From the NCBI RefSeq assembly GCF_003429005.1, contig NZ_QVQV01000015.1:1-64000 (forward strand): 64,000 bases of DNA, in the 5' to 3' direction. Position 1 is the first letter of the stretch. Each line of letters starts with the position of its first letter. The position numbers and the translations under genes are program-made. Positions 35,256-44,399 of the stretch are shown one piece after another. This stretch comes from Paraburkholderia sp. DHOC27 (GTDB lineage: Bacteria; Pseudomonadota; Gammaproteobacteria; Burkholderiales; Burkholderiaceae). Below the pieces are notes generated by a model. The model ran no database searches. It saw nothing but the letters and a program-made list of their open reading frames with translations, and was not told the origin of the DNA.

Positions 35256-35417
35256 ATGCACCCCCACGCTCACATTCGTTCGCTGCCCCCCGAGGGGGCC
35301 CATGCCTCCCTTGAGGCGGCTCTGCGGGAGGGAATCATGCACCCCCACGCTCACATTCGTTCGCTGCCCCCCGAGGGGGCGCATGCCTCCCTTGAGGCGG
35401 CTCTGCGGGAGGCATGA
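35256..35417 (+). repeat. Two tandem 81-bp units forming an in-frame 53-codon ORF between dppB and dppC
   Basis: Copy 1 is 35256-35336 and copy 2 is 35337-35417; they differ at one internal base and at the last few bases. Each begins with ATG CAC CCC CAC and holds a GCCCCC/GGGGGC hairpin (35285-35299 in copy 1). Because 81 is a multiple of three, both copies are in one frame and read MHPHAHIRSLPPEGAHASLE, then AALRE, twice, with the stop TGA overlapping the dppC start. The second copy supplies GGGAGG, the only visible ribosome site for dppC. The ORF may be an accidental result of a repeat or a coupling peptide. No homologue was recognised. Confidence 0.75.
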
Positions 35418-36334
35418 TGTCCGACATCCAAAACAGCATCCCCAGTGCAGTCACGCCGCCAGGCGGGCGGGCGCTCGCGGCCCGCGAATTCTGGGCAAAC
35501 TTTTCCCGTAACCGTGGCGCGGTCACGGCCGGCGTGGTCGTGTTGCTGCTGATTTTCGTCGCGGTGTTCGCGCCGTTGATCGCTCCACATAGTCCAATCG
35601 AGCAGTACCGCGACTACGTGAAGATTCCGCCCGCGTGGCTCGACGGCGGCAACTGGAAGTTCATCCTCGGCACCGACGAAGCGGGCCGCGACATCCTCTC
35701 GCGCCTCATGTACGGCGCGCGGCTGTCGTTCTGGATCGGCTTCGTCTCGGTCGTGCTCGCGCTGATTCCGGGCGTCGTGCTCGGTCTCATCGCGGCTTTC
35801 TTCGAGAAGTGGGCCGATACGCCGATCATGCGCATCATGGACGTGCTGCTCGCGTTGCCGTCGCTGTTGCTGGCGGTCGCCGTGGTCGCGATCATCGGTC
35901 CCGGTCTGATCAATACCATGCTCGCCATTGCGATCGTCGCATTGCCGGGCTACGTGCGTCTGACGCGCGCATCGGCGCTCGGTGAATTGCAGAAGGAGTA
36001 CGTCACGGCGTCGCGCGTGGCCGGTGCCGGCACCGCACGTTTGATGTTCTCGCAGGTGCTGCCGAACTGCACCGCGCCGCTGATCGTGCAGGCCACTCTC
36101 GGTTTTTCCTCGGCAATTCTCGATGCCGCCGCGCTCGGCTTTCTCGGCCTTGGCGTGCAACCGCCATCGGCGGAATGGGGCGCCATGCTGGCTTCGGCGC
36201 GTGACTATATCGACAGCGCGTGGTGGATCGTCACCATGCCCGGTCTGTCCATCCTGATCTCGGTGCTGGCGATCAACCTGCTCGGCGACGGGCTGCGCGA
36301 CGCGCTCGACCCCAAACTGAAACGGATGGCCTAA
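35414..36334 (+). CDS. dppC: Dipeptide ABC transporter permease
   Basis: 306 residues, six membrane segments after an N-terminal cytoplasmic lead (AAREFWANFSRNRGAVTAGV), and the EAA loop (KEYVTASRVAGAGTARLMFS). The characteristic LGTDEAGRDILSRLMYGAR is present. Start is either of two adjacent ATGs (35414, 35417); the second overlaps the stop of the tandem-repeat ORF. Its stop overlaps the dppD start by one base. Confidence 0.96.
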   Translation: MMSDIQNSIPSAVTPPGGRALAAREFWANFSRNRGAVTAGVVVLLLIFVAVFAPLIAPHSPIEQYRDYVKIPPAWLDGGNWKFILGTDEAGRDILSRLMYGARLSFWIGFVSVVLALIPGVVLGLIAAFFEKWADTPIMRIMDVLLALPSLLLAVAVVAIIGPGLINTMLAIAIVALPGYVRLTRASALGELQKEYVTASRVAGAGTARLMFSQVLPNCTAPLIVQATLGFSSAILDAAALGFLGLGVQPPSAEWGAMLASARDYIDSAWWIVTMPGLSILISVLAINLLGDGLRDALDPKLKRMA

Positions 36335-37419
36335 TGAAACAATCACCACATTCGCTTTATGCGCCGTCCCCGGACGGTGCGGGTCTGCACGCTGCGGGCG
36401 GTGCCGCGCGCGCTGGCGGCAATCTGCTGACCATCCGCAATCTGGCGGTGAACTTCAACGGCCTGCCTGCCGTCGATCGTATCAACCTGGACGTGGCCTC
36501 CGGTGAAGTGCTCGGCGTGGTCGGTGAGTCTGGTTCAGGCAAGAGCGTGACGATGATGGCGCTGATGGGCCTGATCGATGCGCCCGGCAAGGTCAGCGCC
36601 GACGAGATCCGTTTCGACGGCAAGGATCTGCTGAACGCCTCGCCGAAGGAGCGTCGCAAGATCATCGGCAAAGACATTGCCATGGTGTTCCAGGATGCGC
36701 TCACCAGTCTGAATCCGAGCTACACGGTCGGCTATCAGATCAAGGAAGTCCTGAAACTGCACGAATGCTTGCGTGGCGCGGCGCTGCATCAGCGCGCGCT
36801 TGAACTGCTCGATCAGGTCGGCATTCCGGACGCAAAAAGCCGCATCGAATCGTTTCCGCATCAGATGTCAGGCGGCATGAACCAGCGCGTGATGATCGCG
36901 ATGGCGGTGGCCTGCAATCCCAAGCTGCTGATTGCCGATGAGCCGACCACTGCGCTGGATGTCACGATCCAGGCGCAGATTATGGAATTGCTCGTGAAGC
37001 TGCAGAAGGAACGCGGCATGGCGCTCGTGCTGATTTCGCACGATCTGGCCGTGGTGTCCGAAGTGGCGCAGCGCGTGGCCGTGATGTATGCGGGTGAGAT
37101 CATCGAGACCAACAAGGTGCCGGATATCTTCGCCGCGCCGCATCATCCGTACACCGAAGCGCTGCTGGCTGCGATTCCCGAGCACAATGTCGGCGCGGTG
37201 CGGCTGGCTGCGTTGCCGGGTATGGTGCCGGGCCGCGACGACCGGCCCAAAGGGTGCCTGTTCGCGCCGCGCTGCAAGTACGTAGTGGACGACTGCATGA
37301 AGGCGCGGCCGGCGCTGACGCCGTTGCAAGGTCATGCGGAAGTGGCCAAGGTACGCTGTATCAAGCCGCTGAATCTCACTGGCGATGCCAACATCCACAC
37401 GCAAGGAGGCGCACGATGA
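36334..37419 (+). CDS. dppD: Dipeptide ABC transporter ATPase
   Basis: 361 residues. Walker A GESGSGKSVTM, signature MSGGMNQRVMIAMA, Walker B LLIADEPTTALDV, and the oligopeptide-family C-terminal Cys-rich element (GCLFAPRCKYVVDDC, and RC further on). An N-terminal 30-residue Gly/Ala-rich extension precedes the domain. Start overlaps the dppC stop. Confidence 0.96.
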   Translation: MKQSPHSLYAPSPDGAGLHAAGGAARAGGNLLTIRNLAVNFNGLPAVDRINLDVASGEVLGVVGESGSGKSVTMMALMGLIDAPGKVSADEIRFDGKDLLNASPKERRKIIGKDIAMVFQDALTSLNPSYTVGYQIKEVLKLHECLRGAALHQRALELLDQVGIPDAKSRIESFPHQMSGGMNQRVMIAMAVACNPKLLIADEPTTALDVTIQAQIMELLVKLQKERGMALVLISHDLAVVSEVAQRVAVMYAGEIIETNKVPDIFAAPHHPYTEALLAAIPEHNVGAVRLAALPGMVPGRDDRPKGCLFAPRCKYVVDDCMKARPALTPLQGHAEVAKVRCIKPLNLTGDANIHTQGGAR

Positions 37420-38438
37420 ATGCAGTACCCGAAACGCGGCGCCCCGCGGGTCAGGCGGGCGGCGATCATGTGCTGGTCGCAGATCAACTGGCGCGCCATT
37501 ACTCGGTGCGGCGTGGCATGTTTGGTCACGGCACCGTCAAGGCGCTGAATGGCGTGTCGTTCTCGCTGGATCGCGGCAAGACGCTGGCGGTGGTGGGCGA
37601 ATCCGGTTGCGGCAAGTCCACGCTTGCGCGTCAGTTGACCATGATCGAAGGGCCGACCGCCGGCCGGTTGATGATCGACGGTGAGGACGTCGCCGGTGCG
37701 GATCACGCGCGCATTGCCGCCTTGCGGCGCCGCGTGCAGATGGTGTTCCAGAATCCGTTTGCCTCGCTGAATCCGCGCAAGACCGTCGAGCAGACCTTGG
37801 GCGAGCCGCTCGCCATCAACACGCAGTTGAGCGCGACCGAACGCGCCGAGCGGATCGCGCAGATGATGCGCACAGTGGGTCTGCGGCCCGAGCACGCCAA
37901 GCGCTATCCGCACATGTTCTCGGGCGGTCAGCGGCAACGCGTGGCGATTGCGCGCGCGATGATTCTCGATCCGCAGATCGTGGTCGCGGATGAGCCGGTT
38001 TCCGCGCTCGATGTGTCGATCCAGGCGCAGATTCTCAATCTGTTCATGGATCTGCAGGCGCAGTTCAAGACCAGCTACGTATTCATCTCGCACAATCTGT
38101 CGGTGGTGGAGCATATTGCCGACGATGTGATGGTGATGTACTTCGGTGGCGTCGTCGAACTGGGCGACAAGAAGCGCATTTTCTCGAAGCCGCGTCATCC
38201 GTACACGCGGGCGTTGATGTCGGCGACACCGTCCATCTTCGAGGCGGATCGCACCATCAAGATCAAACTCCAGGGCGAGATGCCGTCGCCGCTCAATCCG
38301 CCTTCGGGCTGCACGTTTCATCAGCGTTGCCCGTATGCCATTGACCGATGCCGTAGCGAGGAGCCCAGGCTGCGCGAAGTGGATGGACGTCAGGTGTCAT
38401 GCCATCGCGCCGAGGAGGTGGGGGACATGGATGCCTGA
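37416..38438 (+). CDS. dppF: Dipeptide ABC transporter ATPase
   Basis: 340 residues. Walker A GESGCGKSTLARQL, signature FSGGQRQRVAIARAM, Walker B IVVADEPVSALDVS, C-terminal SGCTFHQRCPYAIDRC. Partner of DppD. The start is set by an ATGA overlap with the dppD stop and AAGGAGG upstream. Confidence 0.96.
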   Translation: MNAVPETRRPAGQAGGDHVLVADQLARHYSVRRGMFGHGTVKALNGVSFSLDRGKTLAVVGESGCGKSTLARQLTMIEGPTAGRLMIDGEDVAGADHARIAALRRRVQMVFQNPFASLNPRKTVEQTLGEPLAINTQLSATERAERIAQMMRTVGLRPEHAKRYPHMFSGGQRQRVAIARAMILDPQIVVADEPVSALDVSIQAQILNLFMDLQAQFKTSYVFISHNLSVVEHIADDVMVMYFGGVVELGDKKRIFSKPRHPYTRALMSATPSIFEADRTIKIKLQGEMPSPLNPPSGCTFHQRCPYAIDRCRSEEPRLREVDGRQVSCHRAEEVGDMDA

Positions 38439-39639
38439 AGCGTTGGCGGCGCGTCGTCGTGCGCGCTGCCTGCGTGAAGGCGGCACCCGTGCCGTTTTCA
38501 CGCGACGCCTGCGCACGTGGCTGCTGGGTTGTGTCACGCTCGCCTGCGTCAGTCATGGTTCGAACTGGCCGATCGCTGCGGCGTTTGCCGCGGGCGCGGC
38601 CGCTAACACGCCTGCGCAAAGCGGGCGGCCGGTTTTGCCGCTGCCGGCAGTGCCCGCCGTTCCCGCTGCCCCTGGTCCATCGCCGAGCGCGCCGACTGTG
38701 CCAGGCGCACCCACCGCGCCGCCGCCCCCGCGCGCAACCTTGCCGGGCTTCAATCCCCCGCCTGCGAATTCGGGCAATACCACGAGCGGACCCGTGCGCG
38801 CGCAGCCCGCGCGCATGCCGTTCTATGTCGCGACACGCGGCAACACGACCATTTATCTGCTGGGCACGCTGCACGTGGGCGACCCCGCCGACTACCCGCC
38901 ACGCGAGCCGTTCCGTCGCTCGATCCTCGCGGCACTGGCGGCGTCGCCGACCCTGGCGCTAGAACTGTCGCCGGACGATCTGTTGATCTCGCAGGACGAT
39001 GTGTCGAAGTACGGCGTCTGCCGCCGCGAATGTTTGCCGCAACTGCTGCCGGAGCCGCTCTGGCACAAGCTGGAACTGCGGATGCGCAACAATCCCGCCG
39101 CGCTCGACGAGATGAAACGCATGCGGCCGTGGCTCGCCTCATTGCTGGTGGAGACCTACGATTCGCTGAGCGCCGGCTTGCAGACCGAGTACGGCACGGA
39201 GGCGCAATTGCAGAACGTGTATCTGCATCAGCGCGGCAAGGTGGTGGGGCTCGAGACGCTGGGCGAGCAGATGCGCGCTTTTACGAGCCTGTCGCTGGCC
39301 CAGCAGCGTGAGATGCTGGCGCAGGATCTGATGCAGACGACGGCCGAGAACGTGGCGGACGTGCGCACCTTGCACCGGCTCTGGCAGGTGGGCGATGCCG
39401 ATGCGCTCTCGGCGTGGCAGGCGGCGAAGTCGGATTCGCTGGCACGCGACAAACGCGTCTCCGATTCCATCGACAACAAGATCGTCAACGAGCGCAACCG
39501 GCGTTTCGTGTCGCGCATGATGCTGATCGCCGCGCCCAACAAGCCGGTCTTCGTGGCGATTGGGGCATTGCACCTCGGCGGCCCGAAGGGCGTGCTGCAG
39601 TTGCTGCGCCAACGCGGCTTCGTGGTGGAGGCGGGGTGA
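38431..39639 (+). CDS. TraB/GumN family protein
   Basis: 402 residues. A hydrophobic N-terminal segment (LLGCVTLACVSHGSNWPIAA) suggests a signal peptide or anchor. A Pro/Ala-rich linker (about residues 60-125) follows, then the TraB/GumN domain: TTIYLLGTLHVGDPADYPP, LALELSPDD, and the end FVAIGALHLGGPKGVLQLL. The GTLHVG and GALHLGG motifs are the family hallmarks, thought to form a metal-binding site. The function is uncertain. The start overlaps the dppF stop by 8 bp with GAGGAGG in front. Confidence 0.85.
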   Translation: MPEALAARRRARCLREGGTRAVFTRRLRTWLLGCVTLACVSHGSNWPIAAAFAAGAAANTPAQSGRPVLPLPAVPAVPAAPGPSPSAPTVPGAPTAPPPPRATLPGFNPPPANSGNTTSGPVRAQPARMPFYVATRGNTTIYLLGTLHVGDPADYPPREPFRRSILAALAASPTLALELSPDDLLISQDDVSKYGVCRRECLPQLLPEPLWHKLELRMRNNPAALDEMKRMRPWLASLLVETYDSLSAGLQTEYGTEAQLQNVYLHQRGKVVGLETLGEQMRAFTSLSLAQQREMLAQDLMQTTAENVADVRTLHRLWQVGDADALSAWQAAKSDSLARDKRVSDSIDNKIVNERNRRFVSRMMLIAAPNKPVFVAIGALHLGGPKGVLQLLRQRGFVVEAG

Positions 39640-39642
39640 GGA

Positions 39643-41448
39643 CTACACCTGCTCGCTGCGCAACGCGTCCACGACATTCGCCATCACCGGCGCCCAATCT
39701 CCCAGCGTGCTCTGTCTGAAGAGCCGCATGGTCGGATACCACGGCGAATCGCTGCGGTGTTCCAGCCAGCGCCAGTCCGAATTGAACGGCAGCAGCACCC
39801 AGACCGGCTTGCCCAACGCGCCGCTCAGATGGGCCACGCCGGTATCGACGGCAATCACCAGATCCAGATTCATCACGAGCGCTGCCGTTTCGGTGAAATC
39901 GGTGAGATTGGCGGTGAAATCGAACGGCTGGAAACCGACGGGGGCGTCGGCCAGTTGCGCTTGCGCCGGACCCTTTTGCAGCGAGAACCAGGCAATGTCT
40001 TCGGCTTCGCCAAGCGGCGCGAGATCGGCGAACGACATGGAGCGGTAACGGTCGTTGCCGAAGGTCGGGCTGCCCGCCCACACCAGACCAACCTTGAGAC
40101 GCGTTCCCGCGGCCTCGTCGACACGCACGCGCCAGGCGTCGATCTTCGACGCGTCGGCGGACACATACGGAACATCAGCCGGGATCGTTGACAGCTCCGT
40201 ACCGACGCACGAAGGCACGCTCATCAGCGGCACCCAGAAATCGTAGCGGCCCTCGGCGTTGCCGCTCCACGCTCGACGTACGCCCGGCGCAGTTTGCGCG
40301 AGCGGCACGAGCGGCTCGCGGACACACACGTCGACCGTCGCGCCAAGCTGTTCGAGCGTGCGCGCATAGCGCAGGAACTGGAGTTGATCGCCAAAGCCCT
40401 GATCGCCGACCAGCAGGATGCTGCGTCCTTCGAGCGGTTCGCCGTGCCATTCCTGCACGCCTTCGACGGCGATCGCCGCGTAATCCACCGGACGCCAGCG
40501 CTTCGCATACGACGCCCAGCCTTCCGCATAGTCGCCACGTTTGAGCAGCGCCCACGCCAGGTTTTGATGGGCGTCGACGTAGTTCGGGTCGATCTGCAAC
40601 GCGTGCCGGTAAAACACCATCTCTTCGTCCACCTTGGCCTGCGCGGCGAGCGAACCGCCAAGACATACCAGATTGGTCGGGTTCGGATTGATTGCCACGG
40701 CAAGACGGTACTGCTGTTCGGCTTCGGCATAGTTGCCGAGTTTGCCGGTCGCGCTGCCCAGGTTGATGTGCGCCTTGGCAAAGCCAGGCCGCAATTCGAT
40801 GGCACGCCGGAACCGCTCGATGGCGGCGACGCTGTCACCTTTCGCGGTGAGCGCGTTGCCGGCGTTGAAATGCGCCTCGGCGGAGTGAGGGTCGAGCGCG
40901 AGCGCCTGTTCATAGCAGGCCAGCGCTTCGTCGTAGCGCTCCAGTTTGGAGAGCGCGGTGCCGAGGTTCAGGCAGGCGTCCGCCATGGACGGATCGAGCG
41001 CGAGCGCCTGCTGATACTGATGCACGGCGGCTTCGAGTTGGCCCTGAGCCTGCAAGGTCACGCCGAGGTTGTTGCGCGCGTCTGCGAAATCCGGTTGAAG
41101 CTGCAAGGCCTGCAGGTAGCAGCGCACGGCTTCTTCAGGATGCGCGAGGGCGGCCGCGACGAGACCGCGATTGCTCCAGCAGATCGCATCCGTGGGCGCA
41201 AGCCGAAGCGCGTTGTCGAGCAGACTGGCAGCGGCGGCGTGATTGCGCCGCTGATGCTGTAGCACGCCGAAGTAATGCAGCGCTTCGACGTGAATGGGAT
41301 TGATGGTGAGCGCTTCCTCGTAAAGCGGTGCGGCTGCGTCGAGCTGGCCGGCGCGATGCGAATGCAGGGCGTTTGAAACGAGGGCGGAAAGGTAGGACGG
41401 CGAGGTTGCTTCGGCGTGCGCGTCGCGGGTGTCGGGGGCGTGGTTCAT
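39643..41448 (-). CDS. TPR protein with C-terminal glycosyltransferase-like domain
   Basis: 601 residues. About eight 34-residue TPR units span residues 30-310 (for example YEEALTINPIHVEALHYFGV, YLQALQLQPDFADARNNLGV, YRHALQIDPNYVDAHQNLAW). The C-terminal 270 residues contain a GT-9/heptosyltransferase-like fold (ILLVGDQGFGDQLQFLRYAR, LKVGLVWAGSPTFGNDRYRS, VIAVDTGVAHLSGALGKPVW). Proteins of this design are common in flagellated or polysaccharide-producing bacteria. The acceptor is unknown. Its stop converges with TraB/GumN 3 bp apart. Confidence 0.85.
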   Translation of the reverse strand: MNHAPDTRDAHAEATSPSYLSALVSNALHSHRAGQLDAAAPLYEEALTINPIHVEALHYFGVLQHQRRNHAAAASLLDNALRLAPTDAICWSNRGLVAAALAHPEEAVRCYLQALQLQPDFADARNNLGVTLQAQGQLEAAVHQYQQALALDPSMADACLNLGTALSKLERYDEALACYEQALALDPHSAEAHFNAGNALTAKGDSVAAIERFRRAIELRPGFAKAHINLGSATGKLGNYAEAEQQYRLAVAINPNPTNLVCLGGSLAAQAKVDEEMVFYRHALQIDPNYVDAHQNLAWALLKRGDYAEGWASYAKRWRPVDYAAIAVEGVQEWHGEPLEGRSILLVGDQGFGDQLQFLRYARTLEQLGATVDVCVREPLVPLAQTAPGVRRAWSGNAEGRYDFWVPLMSVPSCVGTELSTIPADVPYVSADASKIDAWRVRVDEAAGTRLKVGLVWAGSPTFGNDRYRSMSFADLAPLGEAEDIAWFSLQKGPAQAQLADAPVGFQPFDFTANLTDFTETAALVMNLDLVIAVDTGVAHLSGALGKPVWVLLPFNSDWRWLEHRSDSPWYPTMRLFRQSTLGDWAPVMANVVDALRSEQV

Positions 41449-41665
41449 GATGATCGGCTCGGGAGCGCCGGCTCGCCATGTGCGACGAGCGCGCGAGCCT
41501 GGGCGGGTGGATGAATGAACATCCCCCAGCTTAGGTCCCGGGCCTTTCCGCTTCGATCAGATACATCCTAAATTTCGTGACGAGTCGCAGTGGTTGGCGT
41601 TTCAGCAGTGGTCGGTTATCCCTTAAAAGGCTTGCGGGGGCCACGAGGGGCGTCACCGAGTCTCG

Positions 41666-42622
41666 TTACAGGAACATCAGAAAATTGAGCAGGATGATGT
41701 TCGCCGCCAGCATGGCCAGCGCAGTAGGCACCTGCACCTTGATCACCGCGTTCTTGTCAGGCAGTTCGAGCAGGGCGGCGGGCACCATGTTGAAGTTGGC
41801 GGCCATCGGCGTCATAAGCGTGCCGCAGTAGCCGGAGAACATGCCGATCGCCACCATCACCGCCGGGTTGCCGTGGAACACGCCCACGAGGATTGGCACA
41901 CCCACGCCGCCGGTCATCACCGGAAAGGCAGCGAAGCCATTGCCCATCACCATCGTAAATACCGCCATGCCGATGCAGTAAATGGCCACCGCCACGAAGC
42001 GGTAGTCCAGGTTGACGTAGGCCGTGGTGACGTGCGCGACAGCTTTGCCTACGCCTGCGTCGGAAAACACCAGGCCGAGCATGCCAAGCATCTGCGGCAG
42101 CACAGCGGCCCATGACAGGGCATCGACGAGACGGCGCGCTTCTTTCATGGATTGACCGACCGTGTCGCGCGTCATCACGCAGGCCACGGCGAGGGCGATC
42201 ACGCAGCCAACGCCGAAGCCGATCAGCGTTACGTTCTTCGCTTCGATCAACGGCACGCCGCCGAACACCAGATGACTCGCGGCGAGCGTGATGACGACGG
42301 TGACGACCGGAATGGTCAACGCCGGGACGAACAGCTTGTTGCCGAGCCGGCGGGCGCTCGCCTGACGGGCTTCCGGCGACAATACCCTGGGCCGTGCCGC
42401 CGTCACGCCGCCAAAGCCGGCGATCAGCGCCATGACGATCACCAGCGCGCCGACTACGGCGGGCGGCAACAGATCGCCAATCAGGAAGATCAACGCGTAG
42501 AGAATCCAGAAGCCGCCGGCGCTGATGCGGCGCGGGTGATCCCTGTCGGTGATGATCATGCCGCCGACCACCAGCAGCACGATGCCGAGCAGCCAGAACA
42601 GATAGTTGATCGTCAGCGTCAT
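41666..42622 (-). CDS. DUF979 membrane protein, putative 5-oxoproline transport partner
   Basis: 318 residues with about nine hydrophobic segments; it begins LTINYLFWLLGIVLLVVGGM. DUF979 and DUF969 proteins occur together and often beside pxpABC. A paired permease for 5-oxoproline or a related amide is inference from context. The start overlaps the DUF969 stop by 4 bp. It is the last gene of the operon. Confidence 0.85.
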   Translation of the reverse strand: MTLTINYLFWLLGIVLLVVGGMIITDRDHPRRISAGGFWILYALIFLIGDLLPPAVVGALVIVMALIAGFGGVTAARPRVLSPEARQASARRLGNKLFVPALTIPVVTVVITLAASHLVFGGVPLIEAKNVTLIGFGVGCVIALAVACVMTRDTVGQSMKEARRLVDALSWAAVLPQMLGMLGLVFSDAGVGKAVAHVTTAYVNLDYRFVAVAIYCIGMAVFTMVMGNGFAAFPVMTGGVGVPILVGVFHGNPAVMVAIGMFSGYCGTLMTPMAANFNMVPAALLELPDKNAVIKVQVPTALAMLAANIILLNFLMFL

Positions 42623-43500
42623 GGCTGGTCTCCGGGCGCCGCGGGGCTGTTTGGAGCGGCGGTCGCGCTGGTGTTCGCTTTCGCTTCAGCTTGAGCGTTG
42701 ACTTCCGCGTTGGCGTTGGCGTTGGCGTTGGTGCCGGCGTTGAAGGAACCACCGCGACCAGATTCGCCTCCCGCCGTTTGGGCCGGCGTTTGACCCGGCC
42801 TGTGGCCCGACACGTGCCCCAACTCCCGGTCGAGCCTGCGATCGAGCAGATAAAGCCGAGAGCCGTGCACGAGCAGTGCGCAGATGGCGGTGGGAATGCC
42901 CCACACCGCGACGTGGATCGGTTCGACCTCAATGCCCGCTTCGCGCAGGAAGGTGGTCATCAGCACGATGGCGCCGAAGGCCACGAAGATGTCCTCGCCG
43001 AAGAACAGGCCGACGTTATCCGTAGCCGCAGCGAACGCACGCAGGCGATAACGCACGGCATCGGTGAGTGTGCCGTAGCGCGACTCGGCGGCGCCTTCGG
43101 TCATCGGCGCGATCAGCGGTCGCACCATCTGCGGATGGCCGCCGAGTCCAGTGAGGCCGACAGCAGCGGTCAGTTCGCGCACCAGCAGATACACGATCAG
43201 CAAGCGCCCGGCGGTGGCCGCCTTGATGCTGGCGATCCAGCTCTGCGCGCGTTCGCGCAGCCCATGCCGTTCCAGCAGACCGATCACGGCCAGCGGCAGC
43301 AGGATGATCAGCGGGATGTTGCGCGTCTTGATGAAGCCGTTACCGATGGCGTCGAGAATCTGCAACGGCGAGAAGTGCGCGGTCAGCGCGGTGACGACCG
43401 CCGCCACGGCCACGATCAGCATCGGATTGAAGCGGAGCACGAAGCCAACGATGATGACGGCCACGCCGATGAGCGGCCATAAATTGACTGCTGTCTGCAT
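42619..43500 (-). CDS. DUF969 membrane protein, putative transport partner
   Basis: 293 residues. The first 230 residues are strongly hydrophobic with FNPMLIVAVAAVVTALTAHF, IPLIILLPLAVIGLLERHGL, VGLTGLGGHPQMVRPLIAPM and AFAAATDNVGLFFGEDIFVA, typical of DUF969. The last 60 residues form an unusual soluble tail of Asn/Ala-Thr repeats. Start ATG follows GGAG. A longer upstream frame would overlap pxpA and looks artificial. Confidence 0.87.
   Translation of the reverse strand: MQTAVNLWPLIGVAVIIVGFVLRFNPMLIVAVAAVVTALTAHFSPLQILDAIGNGFIKTRNIPLIILLPLAVIGLLERHGLRERAQSWIASIKAATAGRLLIVYLLVRELTAAVGLTGLGGHPQMVRPLIAPMTEGAAESRYGTLTDAVRYRLRAFAAATDNVGLFFGEDIFVAFGAIVLMTTFLREAGIEVEPIHVAVWGIPTAICALLVHGSRLYLLDRRLDRELGHVSGHRPGQTPAQTAGGESGRGGSFNAGTNANANANAEVNAQAEAKANTSATAAPNSPAAPGDQP
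42707..42730. repeat. Four perfect GCGTTG hexamers in the DUF969 tail
   Basis: On the minus strand these encode the Asn-Ala repeats of the C-terminal tail. Six-base units change length without a frameshift, so tail length may vary between strains. Confidence 0.7.
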
Positions 43501-43560
43501 CTGGGTCTCCAAACAGGGTGGCCGACATGGCCGGCCGCGTTGGCGTTGCTGCGGCACCTG

Positions 43561-43591
43561 GCAAACGCCCCGCGCGGGGCGGGGCGTTTGC
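43561..43591 (-). other. Strong hairpin between pxpA and DUF969
   Basis: A perfect 11-bp stem (GCAAACGCCCC with GGGGCGTTTGC) around a 9-base loop in the 127-bp gap. No T run follows on the minus strand, so it may be an mRNA processing or stabilising element rather than a terminator. Confidence 0.55.
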
Positions 43592-43627
43592 ATACTGCGT
43601 GGCGTTGGGTGCGCCTGAGGTGGGGGC

Positions 43628-44380
43628 TTACGCGCGTGCCGCGCTGGCGGATTGCACGCCGACGCCCGCTTCTTCGAGCGCGGCGCGGATGCGGCGCGCG
43701 AACGCCAGCGCATGTGGACCGTCGCCATGCAGACAGATGGTCTGCGCATTGAGCGGCACCCATTGGCCATCCACGGCCTGCACGCGCTGCTCACGCACCA
43801 TGACGAGCGTGCGCGCCAGCACCGCGTCTTCGTCTTCGAGCAGCGCGCCGGGCTCCTTGCGCGGCACGAGCGAGCCATCGGCGCGGTAGCCACGGTCCGC
43901 GAAAACTTCTTCGATGGCTGTGAGGCCGGCTTCGCGCGCCGCGGTCACGAGGCCGCTGTTCGCCAGCGCAAACACCGCTATCGACGGATCGAAGTCGTGC
44001 ACCGCGGAGACGATCGCATCGGCGATTTTCGGGTCGCGCGCCGCCTGGTTGTAGAGCGCGCCGTGCGGCTTGACGTGCACCACGCGTCCACCTTCCGCCT
44101 GGGCGATGGCCGACAGCGCGCCGAGTTGATAGAGCACGCCGGCGTAGATTTCGCGCGCGGGCAGGTCCATCTCCTTGCGGCCGAAATTCTCCGGGTCGTT
44201 GAAGCTGGGATGCGCGCCGATCGAGACGCCTTTCTCCACCGCCCAGCGCACGCAGTCGTGCATGGCATTGGCGCCACCCGCGTGCCAGCCGCATGCAATA
44301 TTCGCCGAACTGACGAGGTCGAGCAGCGCCTCGTCGGATCCACAGCCTTCGCCGAGATCGGCGTTCAAGTCGATTTCCAT
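43628..44380 (-). CDS. pxpA: 5-oxoprolinase subunit A (LamB/YcsF family)
   Basis: 250 residues beginning MEIDLNADLGEGCGSDEALL, the family signature. ANIACGWHAGG, IGAHPSFNDPENFGR and HVKPHGALYNQAARD are metal/substrate-site motifs. PxpA works with PxpB and PxpC to hydrolyse 5-oxoproline to glutamate with ATP. It is the third gene of the pxpBCA operon, 19 bp after pxpC. Confidence 0.95.
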   Translation of the reverse strand: MEIDLNADLGEGCGSDEALLDLVSSANIACGWHAGGANAMHDCVRWAVEKGVSIGAHPSFNDPENFGRKEMDLPAREIYAGVLYQLGALSAIAQAEGGRVVHVKPHGALYNQAARDPKIADAIVSAVHDFDPSIAVFALANSGLVTAAREAGLTAIEEVFADRGYRADGSLVPRKEPGALLEDEDAVLARTLVMVREQRVQAVDGQWVPLNAQTICLHGDGPHALAFARRIRAALEEAGVGVQSASAARA

Positions 44381-44399
44381 AGTGTTCCTCTGCGTGTTC

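Noticed and set aside
35086..35511. 141-residue frame across the dppB-dppC junction with repeated CTPTLTFVRCPPRG-type peptide
   Set aside because: It overlaps the 3' end of dppB and the 5' end of dppC in another frame; the in-frame 53-codon ORF is better placed, with an ATG at each unit and a stop coupled to dppC.
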